Source of the DNA: Pseudopyrenochaeta lycopersici
Taxonomy: Eukaryota; Ascomycota; Dothideomycetes; Pleosporales; Pseudopyrenochaetaceae
Length of the DNA: 64,000 nt
NCBI GenBank assembly: GCA_003313425.1
Contig: NHZP01000083.1
Coordinates: 1 to 64,000, forward strand
Direction: 5' to 3'
Shown in pieces: positions 43,991 to 55,181 of this stretch. Position 1 is the first letter of the stretch. Every line of letters starts with the position of its first letter. A program made the translations under genes and the position numbers. The notes beneath the pieces were generated by a model. It made no database searches, was not told the origin of the DNA, and worked only from the letters and a program-made list of their open reading frames with translations.

Positions 43991-45007
43991 GAGCCTTCCT
44001 CTCTAGCTAGCGTCCTAATAGTATTAATAGCCTTAATAAAAACCTAAAACTATGCAGGAAAATAGGAAAAGAGTGTCTATATATGTATGTTTTAATTACG
44101 CGTCCTAGACGCGTCCTATACGCGTCATTGTTATATATTATAAGCGCCTTATGTTTGTGCTCCTGCCTTTAGTAAAGTTAAAGTAATTAAGACTTTTATT
44201 CCTTAGTAACAAGGTGCAGACTTACTTCGTGATAGCAGAGTTTTCTAGTGTTATTATAATATCGCGCTGCTTCTTTACTCTATTATAATAATACTATTAA
44301 ATCGCATATATAATACATATAACTTACTTAATACTATAGTTTATTACTCTAATCTAAAATATATTAAGAAGTTATACCTTTGCAGTGCTAGGCCCTTTAT
44401 ATAAGCTAAAGCTAATAAGCGTGCGGACTAAGACGCGGCGACTAAGACTTACCTACGCTGCGCGCAGAGCATTACTAACTAGAAGAAGAACTATAATAAC
44501 CTTAAGTACTAGCGCTGTAACTATTATATCGCAGGCAACTGTAGCGCTTGTACTTCTATAAGTCTTTAATCTGTAGCTTACTCTAGGCGCGTTGTTATTA
44601 ATAAATACAGGTCCCTTGCGAGCTTAATGCCCGCTTAAACTGCTTGTACATCCTTCGCAACTAATATAATACGGCGGTTACTACTACTGCTACCCCTTAA
44701 ACTAATACTGCGGTAATTATAACTAGCGTTAAGCTCGCGCGCTACTAGCGCTAATTTAATCTAGAGCTTACTAGCTACTGCTGCTATACCGCCTATACTA
44801 GCACACCTATAGGTGTTACTACCTAAGTACCTACTACTTCGCCTTAATTTCTAGGGCTAATTCTAGTTAAACAGCGTAGGATTACAGCTACTCTAAAGTA
44901 GCTTATAGCTTACGCAGCTTGTATAGTATGCTAATACGTTGCTTATATTAGGAGCGCAGGCTAATATCTCTAAAGGGTGCTGCCTTAGATAATACTAATA
45001 ATAATAA

Positions 45008-45147
<140 letters not shown>

Positions 45148-47759
45148 ATAAGAGTAGAGGTAGTAGAGGTAAAGGTTAAGATAAAGAGTAGGAGAATAGG
45201 GGAGGAGGAGGAGGAGGAGGAGGAGGAGGAGGAGAGAATAATAGGAGAGTAGATAATAGAGAAGGTAGTAGAGATAACAGTAGAGAAGACAATAGTAGAG
45301 GAGATAAGCAGGCTCTTACCCCGCACTGTAGGGGCGCTGCAGCGCGTTATAACGTAAGGGGTAGAGGTAGAAGTAAGAGCGGAGGTTAAGGCCGCGGTAG
45401 GGGTAAAGGTTAAGGCCTAGGTTAAGATAGGGCTAGAGATACTCTAAGCTTTAGAAGGTTTAGGAGTTTCTTATTAAGCTCTAATAAGTAATAGTAGCGC
45501 CTTAAGCGTAAGTAATACTAGAAGAGAGATTAAGTCTAACGCAGGTAATAAGGGTAAGATAGTTTTAGTATTTCTAAGAGTTTTCTTTTACTTTTTATAG
45601 ATACTTATAAGCCTAAAGCTATAATAATAAATTCTACTTTCTTTTCTAGACTTATTTCTTTTTAGCGCTTTAGTTACGTAACTTATAGTTTCTTTCTCTT
45701 CCTTAAGCGCGTAGCTCTTCCCTCTTATTTAAACTCTTAGACTAGGTTATTTATATTTTTAAAATCTAATACTAGAGTCTAAGTATCTTAGGTCTTATTA
45801 TAGCTTTTCTACTTTAGCTAGTACTATAGTTAGCTCTTCTTTATATATTTACTTAATATCTTTTTAACTTCTTAGACTTCCTCTCCTGTAAGAGTAATAT
45901 TAGGTAGCTAGGTGTTTTCATCTTCTTCTTACTAAGATTTCTAGCGTTTAAAGAGTAAAATATAGAATATATTATAAATGTAGTAGTAAGGTAGTAGAAT
46001 TAAGTAATATACCTGCGTTTTAACTACTTTTTATACTCTAAAGGGTCTAATAAACTTACTAGATAACTTTTTATTTAGTTAGTAGGTTAAGTTAATATGC
46101 TTAGTACTAAGTAATATAAAATCTTCTTAGTAGAATACTTTATCTTTATACTTTTTATTATAATATTAGCTTTAATACTCTTATACTTTTTATAGGTGCT
46201 TTATAAGCGTAGTCCTTACGCTATATATACGCTTAACTCTGTCTATTATATTAGGTATCTCCTCCTCTAGCTTACTATCCTTAGGAGGTAAACTAACTAG
46301 TAGGTGCTTACTATATATAGTATAGAAAGGAGTTAATTTTATTAACTTATAGACTAAATTATTATATGTAAATTAAGCTATACTTAAAAGCTTAACTTAG
46401 TTATCCTAAGCTGCTAATATAAAGACTTAAAGGTACTATTTAAGCATTTAATTCTAGCGTTCTGTTTGCCTATCTATCTGTAGATAGAAAGCTATGCTTA
46501 GCTTACGCTTTACCTATAGTTAGTAGTAAATCTCTGCCTAAAAGTTAGAAGTAAAGATAAGGCCTCTATCTAATATATTACCTTTCTATACTTTAAACTT
46601 TAAAATTATATAGTTAAAGTAAGCTTTTATAAACTATTTTACGTCTTATATTTTTAAAGTAAGTATATAGAGCGCTATTTTTAAGAAGTAATTAATAATT
46701 ATAAGAATTATATTAAATACGTAACCTAAACTATCTTTTACTAAGAGTAACTTAGAAATAAAGTCTAGTATAACTTCTTTAAATATATCCCTAAGAACTA
46801 ATAGAGGTGCTAGCTTTCTATATTAACTATACCTTAAAGCTTTACTCTTTTAGTAAATAGTATATATTCTTACGTACTTCTAAATATTATAACTAAGTAT
46901 TAGCTAATAGTATAGCCTTCTAATTAGCTTAAGCGTTCTATATATACTAAAGTAGCCTACTATATACGTGTTATAGTTCTAGAATAAAATCTCTTACTTA
47001 ATAGCTAGTTCTTCTAGAATATATATTTTACTATTATATCTTAAAACTTTTCTTTTATTAAGACATTAAATAGGCGCCCCTCTACTACTTTAAGTGCGTT
47101 CTACGCGCGTAGAGTCTGTAATCTGCTACTAAGTAAAGGCGTCCTCTTACTATAGTTAGTATAAAGTCTCTATCTACGTTTTAGACTCTACTATTATAGG
47201 TTTAGTACTAACTAATACCTTAGCTAGTAAGCGTAGCATGTATAGTATATATTTTATAGCGCTAGTAGTAGGGACCTTTATAGTTTTATAAACTATAGTA
47301 ATATACGTTTTATACGCGCCTACTAAGCTAAGCTTAGTTATAGATTCTTTTACTCTACTATACTTTACTCTTACTAGTAGTTTATTCTATAAGGTAGGTA
47401 ATAACTAGGTTAGTAATAGGTTCTTTTATACGTAATCTACTCTTTATAAAGGACTATTTATAAGGTTTATTTTCTTTAGGTAGTACTTTATCTTAAAATT
47501 AAAAGCTCTTAGATAGATTACTTAACGTGCTTAACGTAGGTTTAACTTCTATACTGCGCGTACAGAGTATAAGTTATTATAGTTACTTAGGACCTGTATA
47601 GTATACTGCGTACCCTAAAGGTAATACTGCTACTGCTTAAAGCTATATATAATTACTAAGAGCTCTAAATTATATATTTTATAATTTAGCTTAGCTCTCT
47701 AAAGCTTCGATAATAAAAAGGTAATTAGATACTATTTTATATCTTTAAATAACTATAAT

Positions 47760-47983
47760 TGTCGGTTAGCTTTTACCTCTCTAGATGGCTACGCATCTGG
47801 TGGTACTAACAGAGCCGCACGCGCGTACGCCCAGGGGGGAGATGAAAGATAGTTGTATTCCTTAACCTGGCCTCTCTCTCGTGCGAGAGAGAGACCTCTA
47901 TATAGGCTGCCCATGAGCCCCTAAGAGCCCCTGAGAGTCGGGCCGAATAGGTACAAGAATGAGCGGTTTACCTCGTACGGACA
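47760..47983. repeat. Solo LTR inside the RIP-mutated gypsy element
   Basis: A 224-bp GC-balanced unit starts TGTCGGTTAGC and ends GTACGGACA. It contains CTCTATATAGG as a TATA box and is flanked by perfect 5-bp duplications ATAAT (47755-47759 and 47984-47988). It carries no RIP damage while the host element is riddled with it, so it landed after the host was mutated. Its parent family is not otherwise seen in the window. Confidence 0.82.
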
Positions 47984-50728
47984 ATAATAGAATACCTAAG
48001 ATAGTAAAAGTAGATATATCTATCTCTACGCGTATTATAAGAGTAGAGTTAAAGTAGCGTAGGATTAGCGTACTTAAAAAGTGCTCTTTAAGCTTCTTAA
48101 ATAACGCATTTACTATATTATTCTAATAAAAATCCTAATTACCCTTAAGTAAATTAGTAAGAGGAGCTATTTCTTAAGCATATCTCTTAATAAAACGTTA
48201 ATAAAAGTTAGTAAACCTAAGAAAGGACTAGAGTTCCTTAATATTTATAGGCTGTAGCTATTAAGTAATAGTCTTAATACGCGCTAGATCTGCGCAGATT
48301 CTGCGCGTTATAATAATAAACTTAAAGAAGTAAACTTTACTTAATATAAAAGTATCCTTTTTAAAGTTAGTAAAGAGTTTTACTTTTTATAAAGCTTTAA
48401 GTATAGAGCGCACTACGCGCTAGTATATTATAATATCTTTACTATAAGTATAGATAAATATATTATTAAGGTAAACTATATAAATATAGTCTAGATATTT
48501 ACTAAGCGCCTTATTAATATAGGCTTAAAAGCTTACTAGAGCATTAGTTAGCCTAAATAGTATAACTAAGTACTTAAAGTAGCTATATTAAGTTTAAAAG
48601 GTAGTTTTCTACTTATCCCCTAATTAAATTCTTAAGTAGTAGTACGTAGTACAGAGATCTAAGGTAGTATAATAACGTACGCCTAACAGGCGATCTAAGG
48701 TCTCTCTAATTAATAGAAGCAGGTAATAATCTTTAATTATAATAGCGTTTAATCCTTAATAGTTAATATAGAGGCAAAGCTTTCTATTCTTCTTAGGGAT
48801 AAATAGTATAAGGGCTCCTATAGGACTTATACTATACTAAATCTAGCTTTTATATAGCGCGTTCTTTATATAGTTATAAAGTACCTTAAGCTTATACGTA
48901 AAGAGATTATATAGTAGACTATATAGAGGTTCTTTATTAGCTATAAGTAGGATAGTATAGTTAGAGGTTTTTAAATTTAGTAGGGCTTCTACCTTTTTAT
49001 TATTAAATATATTACTATAGTTAGCTAATACGTTAGGGATACGCGCTTCTAGCGCAACACGCGCTCTAAAGATATAAGTATTATACTCTAAACCTTTACT
49101 TATAACTTATAGTACTCTTAGAAGGTATACGTTAGAGCTAGTTTACTCTATATTTTTATAAAGTTCTATAGTAGTAATAAGCTTAATATTAGCTAAGGTA
49201 TATTCTTAATCCTATATTTAAGAGCTATAGTTAATATAAATATTCTGCTATTATAAAAAAGGGTTACTAAGTAGAAGAGAAACGCCCTCCTTATCTACTC
49301 TATACACTGTAACTTAAGCTTAGTAATTAACGCTATTATTATCTATTAAACGTACCTAAAGCTTATATACTATATAAGTATTCTAATATTAGGCACTAAT
49401 CTAACCTAGTCTTAGGAGCTCTGCTCTTTTAAGTAGTAGTAGTCCTATCTTAATAGCTAGCTTCTAACTAATTAAGCTAACATTAGTCTAGAGGTTAAGG
49501 ATAACTTAGAGTTCCTTTTTAGAGCTTGTCTCTATAGCTATGCTATACTTACGCTTTATACCTAGTAAAATATTAATAAGTATATACTTTACTATTCCTA
49601 GATTACTATTAAGGCTTAACTTTTTCTTATCTAGTTAATACGTACTAGAAGGTAGTTTAGATTACTACTTTAGGACTTATTAGCATAGTATCTAACCTTC
49701 TTATAATTAAAGTAGGTAACTTTACTTTTATTCTATAGTCTATAGAAAGGCTTATTTAGTTTATATTTTAGAGAACTTTCTTAAAATTTTCCCTTAAATA
49801 TATTACGTATATACTAGTCTTATATTAGTAGAGCTTAGCGTAAGTTCTACTTAAGTATAGAGCCTAATACTATTAAATCCTCCTTAGTTATAAGAATCTA
49901 GTAGTAGTTAGTAATAGCTCTTTATAATTTAGGCCTTAACTTTAAGAAGAGATACTAAACTCTCTATACCTTAGTATAAGGCGTAAGTTAATCTTTAATA
50001 ATATTAAAGTAAGTTATAAAAAACTAAATAGTCTAGTCTTTCTACTATATAGCCTAAGCGTGCGCTATACCTACTTTAAGGCTATAATTAATTAGGTTAG
50101 ATAGTAAGTTAAGTATATACTACTTAAAGTATTCCTAGGTAAGTATTATTCTATTTACTTTAAATATACGCTTATAGTGCGTATACTAAAGGTCTCTTAG
50201 GTGTCCTCTTAGGTACTATATAGGCTAGATAACTTTATTATTATTAAGATAAAATTCCTATAGTAAGAGTTAAAATACTACTTTATATAAGTAAAAAACT
50301 TATAATATTCTTTTAAGTTCCTTCCTTAGTATTTAAATAGATCTCTAGGTTTAAGCGTGCGTTTTATATATAGAGGCAGGAACGCGTTAGGTACACTCCT
50401 CTTGCGTGCCTTTATAACCTAAACTTTAAGAGTTCTATTTACTAATAAGGCTAAGGTAAATTTACGTTTAATACTTTCTAGCTATATAATTTCCTCCTTA
50501 ATTACACGTAGGCGTAAAAGTACTTAGAGCTTATTACGCCTCTTTTTAGTAGCTAAGATACGCTCCTTAAGAGTTAAAGGTATACTTACGCTTAGAGTTA
50601 GTAGTTCTTTATCTACCTGCAGGTTAACTTTAATAGGGGGGTTAGGCGTCTTACTAGCAGAGGCGGCCTATTTACTAGATTACGTAGAGGGAACTATCCT
50701 TAAACTATTATATAGAGAAGTATTATTA

Positions 50729-50959
50729 TATAATATATAGTTTTAGGTAATAGTACTTACTTTATACTATAGATAATAGTAAAGGGATAGTTCTGTATTA
50801 CTGTTACTTAGCTATAGGAGAGAATAATACTTATTATTCCTACTCTGCGCAGCTAGCGCAGGTTTTAAGCAGGTCCGCCGTGGTGCGCGCTAGCCCTCAG
50901 AAAGGCCTAGCGCAATCATGCTATAATACTAAGATTTAGATTTACGATACTTCGTTACA
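50729..50959 (-). repeat. 5' LTR of the RIP-inactivated gypsy element
   Basis: 231 bp, beginning TATAATATATAG (the mutated form of TGTAACGTATGG) and ending TTCGTTACA. The unmutated tips together show that the LTR began TGTAACG and ended CGTTACA. The Tc1-like element follows after a TA. Confidence 0.85.
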
Positions 50960-50961
50960 TA

Positions 50962-52311
50962 CAGTGCCCTTCTAAAAGTTCTCGCCGCGCACGCATGAGC
51001 TACCCTCACTAGCACATAGGCACAAAACTTTAATACTATAAATCTTAGCTAATATATAATATAATTTAATTTTTTGTAAAGTAGTAGTTACGTATAGGTT
51101 TAATATTTTATTTATTATCCTTGCACTTTCTTAAATATAGAAATTTGTTATAGTATACTTATAATAAGGCGCTGAATTAGGCTAGCTAGTATATAACGCT
51201 AATAACTTGTTAACATAGTATAAAAGCTATCCTACTCCTCTATAGCTAAGCTATAATTATTATACTAAAGATAGAATCTATATATAAGCTTTTTAAGATG
51301 CTACTAAAAGTACTTAATTAAGTTAAGATTAAGTAAGTAGAGTAGCTAGTTAATAGTACTAATATAGTGCTTAGCTAGAAATCTTCTTATAGCTGCAGCT
51401 ACATATACGCGCGTATTATCCTATATGAAAAGCTATAAATAATACTATAATTATAAAAAGCTTTTCTTTAAAGCCTTAATATAACTTTTAGTAGAGTACC
51501 TATAGTTTAGAGTATTAGGATCGCGCTCTATTATGACTAGAAGGCTCCTCTATATATACTTATATTTATCTAGCTATATTAAACTTTATACTATCTATAC
51601 TACCTTCTTATTATAGCTATAAGTTTAAAGTATTATTATCTTTTATTTCTCTTATAAATTATAAAATACCTACTCTTATATTTACTCTAAGCTCTTCTAA
51701 AAAGAGTACTTATTTAAGAAGCATATAGTATATTAATACTATAAGAAATAAGACTACTTTTTATAGAACTTAAGCTACTATAACGCAGGTGATTTATTAA
51801 GCTTTAGACGCTTTTTATAATAAGATTTAGTAAGGCTTTATTCTTTAAGATACTACTGTAATATAGAATAGCTAGGTAGCTTTAAAGTAGTACTATCTAG
51901 ATTTATAACTATTGCCTTTTTAGCTAGCTCTTTATGCGTAATTTTTAGCTATACGCGTGCTTTATAATAGATAATCTTCTTCTAATAAAGTAATAGTATA
52001 GGTAGTCTACTACTATAAAGTTTATCTATTATTGTACTAGTTTATTAATATCTTTTCTTACTATCGCGTATACTGTGTTTACTATAGCTAAATGCGTTAG
52101 TAACTTTAGCAGCTGTAGTACTACTATACAGCATGCTAATAATTTAATTCTGCTGCTAGACTATTAAATTAGGACGTCTGCGCGCATTTTAGTCTATTTC
52201 TTAAAGAATATAGCATTGAAGTAGCATAATTATAATACTGCAAAGTTAAGGTGGTGTTGTTGTGATGGAGCGCGTCGCACTAGCGCGGCGAGAACTTTTG
52301 GAAGGGCACTG
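50962..52311 (-). mobile_element. Tc1/mariner-type element, RIP-inactivated
   Basis: 29-bp inverted repeats (50962-50990 and 52283-52311) begin CAGTGCCCTTC and share AAAAGTTCTCGCCGCGC with one mismatch. TA flanks at 50960-50961 and 52312-52313. The 1350-bp body is AT-rich with stops in all frames; a transposase was probably encoded on the minus strand but only short pieces can be read. It sits directly against the end of the gypsy LTR. Confidence 0.8.
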
Positions 52312-52313
52312 TA

Positions 52314-53803
52314 ACGTGTTTCACCAGTCAGTAGCCAAAACCAGTCAGCGGCCGGCCCCACCAAAGTCGACGCGTCTCAGCGCGTTCAAACAGCAACAGC
52401 CTCTCAACAACGTCTCTTGATGGCTAACTAAGAAGGTTGAATTGAGCTTGCTCTAGCAGCTCTTCATAGAAACTAGATTTCTCGAGTTTCCACTGCAGCT
52501 GCGCTATTTGCTGTCCCTCGTACCACCCTTCGACGTCGCCTCCAAGGTAGCCTACCTAAGGCCACGCGCAATCGCTAGAAGCGCAAGCTAGACCCTGTTA
52601 AAGAGCAGTTCCTTGTTCAATAGATACTAGACCTCTCTCGACGAGGATTTCCGCCCGCGGTCATCTAAGTACATTAAATAGCAAATGTTCTGCTAGCTGC
52701 GCGTGGCCAAAATCCTCCTCCTCAACCTATTAGCAAGAACTGGGTGTCGCGCTTTGTCTGCAGCCAGCTAGAGCTGCAGATAAAGTAGAATAGAAAGCTA
52801 CACTCACAGCGCGCACGATGTAAGGATCCAGCTACTATTAACGGGTGGTTTAAGCTCGTACAAGATATATGCGCTGCGAACAGTATAGCAGATGCAGACT
52901 TCTATAATTTTAACGAGACTGGATTTATAATAGGTGTTGCAGCAACATTAAAAGTTATTACTAGCGCAGACATTATAGGCCGCGCTACTATGATTCAACC
53001 AGGCAACCGTGACTGGGTCACGACAATTGAGTCTATCAGCGCGACAGGCAGGGTGCTGCCTCCTCTCATTATTCTATCCGCCAAGAACCACCAGGCAGCC
53101 TGGTACGATACTCTCCCTGCAGGCTCAGCAGGCTCAGTACTCACAGTTAGCGACAATGGCTGGACGACTCATCAGATAGGCCTCGAGTGGCTGCAGCACT
53201 TTGACAGACATACTGCGCCCTGCGCTCAAGGTGTCCGTACGCCGTCTCCACCACCTGCTGCAGCTGCAGCAGCTAACCAGGTAGCTGAAACGCCTCACAC
53301 AGTATCTCAGCTTGGTCAACAGGCTCAGCTAGTACAAGATCTCATGCGTCGTCAATCTTAGAGCCCTTCTAGTCTAGCTATTAGCTAGCTTGTTAAAGGT
53401 TGTTATCTAACTCTTACCTCAGTAGCTATCCTTATAGACGAGAATTTAAAGCTGCGCGCAGCTCTCAGGTATAAAAAATATAAAAAGCAGAAGCACAGGC
53501 GATATATTGCTCATGGAGGAGCTCTGCAGGTTGAGCTAGGCCAGCTGCTCGCTGCAGAGGCTGATATGGTGGTGGATGAGGGTAGTCAAGCTCAGCCTGA
53601 GCGAGTGCGCCAGCGCGCACCGCCAACGTGCAGCAACTGTCATATCCAAGGACATAATCGGACTCAGTGTGGACGAAGATAGCCTATCTCCTTATTAAAT
53701 TTATAATTTATTGTGCTGTTGTTAAGTAATTAAGCAAAAAGACGCGTTGACTTTGGTGGGGCTGGCCGCTGACTGGTTTTGGCCACTGACTGGTGAAACA
53801 CGT
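52314..53803 (+). mobile_element. Fot/pogo-type DNA transposon with internal deletion
   Basis: 63-bp inverted repeats (52314-52376 and 53741-53803) match at 60 positions; the three differences are transitions. TA lies at 52312-52313 and 53804-53805, the left one being also the right TA of the Tc1-like element. The 1490-bp length is short for a Fot-type element because part of the transposase gene is missing. Composition is balanced. Confidence 0.92.
52420..53690 (+). pseudogene. Fot/pogo transposase, deleted and interrupted
   Basis: Plus-strand pieces run in family order: helix-turn-helix (FAVPRTTLRRRL), CENP-B-like HTH (KNWVSRFVCSQLELQ), then the start of the DDE domain (FYNFNETGFIIG, RVLPPLIILSAKNHQAAWYD, GLEWLQHFDRHT). 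The sequence then jumps to the Pro/Ala-rich C-terminal region (VRTPSPPPAAAAA), so the second half of the catalytic domain is gone. After a stop the frame resumes and ends with a CCHC knuckle, CSNCHIQGHNRTQC. Several stops, mostly TAG, lie in the N-terminal part. The longest open part is 52990-53361. It is not functional. Confidence 0.85.
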
Positions 53804-53805
53804 TA

Positions 53806-54185
53806 GAGTGAGGCTGCTGACACATGCTGTGAGGGTATGGTTAGTACTTCTGGTCCCTATGCGCCGACCTCGTGCTCCTGGAACAACATACCTCGGCGCC
53901 AAACTCGACCAGACTGCCCCCATCAGGCCCAACCCAGAACCTCATGAAGATTACAATCACCCGCGCAATGACTTCCTGCGGTAGCCGGAGGAGGATGCCC
54001 GCGGCCTGTGTAAGCCGGGCCCCTGCAAAGCGGACCGAGTCCTCGACGTCTCCCGGAATGCCATCGAGCTGCGAGCCTGATGTCTCGAGCTGGGAAGCAG
54101 TCGCCAATGGATTAGCAAGCGGAGAAGCCTGCATCTCTGGAGGTTCGAGGGGACCGCGACCCGAGTATTCGTCGCGTACAAGCAA
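53806..54185 (-). pseudogene. Cyclin L-like gene, 5' fragment cut by transposons
   Basis: Cyclin L-type proteins pair with CDK11-like kinases in transcription and splicing. The minus strand reads ANPLATASQLETSGSQLDGI, VEDSVRFAGARLTQAAGILL and RLPQEVIARVIVIFMRFWVG, the start of the cyclin box, in an exon ending at 53892. After a 65-nt intron (53827-53891, GTATGT donor, ACTAAC branch, CACAG acceptor) it continues HVSAASL and stops at the TA of the Fot element. The rest of the cyclin box is not found in the window. The first exon may start at the Met at 54131 (MQASPLANPL) or upstream. It is either the disrupted gene itself or a truncated copy. Confidence 0.8.
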
Positions 54186-55181
54186 AACCTGGGGTGTTGA
54201 TGTTCAGCGCGCGAAGCTTCACTCGCGAAGTCAGCCTTGCGGGCCGCCTCGGTAGACTAAGCCACATACGGATGACTATCTATACATGTCCAAACTAGCC
54301 AATCAGAGAGCTATCTTCCGACCGTACCACTATAAAGCCGTCATTAAAAAGCTAAAGATACGCGTATTTTAGCTGCAGCCGGGCCCCTGCAGTGGTTTGC
54401 TTGTCGGCACAAGCGAAGTGTACCACAAAGTTCCAATTGGAAGATCTGTGCTTTGCATCTCGTGGCGCAGTCCTTCGTATCGTCGAATTAGGTCTTGGCT
54501 TGGGCGCCTTAGCCCTGGACTCTGATTGTCCTTCTGAGGCTGGACCTGAGTTGTACTTCGGTCTCCATCATAGTTCGAGGCGCGTCCACAGCCACTATTT
54601 TAAGACTCAGTGGGGGTCATTCGTCTGTTTTTCCGGCATATCCCAGTGCGCCTACCAAGTTGCGGGTAAATGTCTTCGCGGGGTGGGTGTGGTCGCTCCG
54701 CTCATGTATTGGAAATGTGAGCCACATCCTGAAGACAGTGTCACATAGTCCGTTAATCTATCGTAGCGAGCGCTTGAAGTAAGCCACAACGTGTAGTGAG
54801 ATTAAGCTTCGGACAAGATCAGACGACTAGATCTCGAGAGGTCCGCCCCGATGCATCTCTGGAGAAAATCCTTAGCTCACGGGATCTAGAGCGGGTTTAG
54901 CTAAAGATACTATGCCTCTTTCACCTGTTCGATATCTTGCCAGCAATGACTAGGCCTTCTGGGGTAACAACACCGCGCTCGGAGAGATTGAGGAGGGACT
55001 ACACACCGATCAGCTATGCTATGTGACTAGAGCAGCTGGCTACAAGGGCCTGAATAGCGGATAATCGGATGAACATCACATGCACTTCAGTTGGCTGCGT
55101 ATGAATATCTCTACATTCCCAACATGAGCAGAAGACACTCAAGCACCACCCGGGCATCTTTGTTATTCTGTCTTCACAACG
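54186..55181. other. Divergent intergenic region, cyclin fragment / GH71 gene
   Basis: About 1 kb between the 5' ends of two divergently oriented genes. A plus-strand frame at 54392-54748 has no recognised motif. The part before 55182 is the GH71 gene promoter and leader. Confidence 0.4.
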
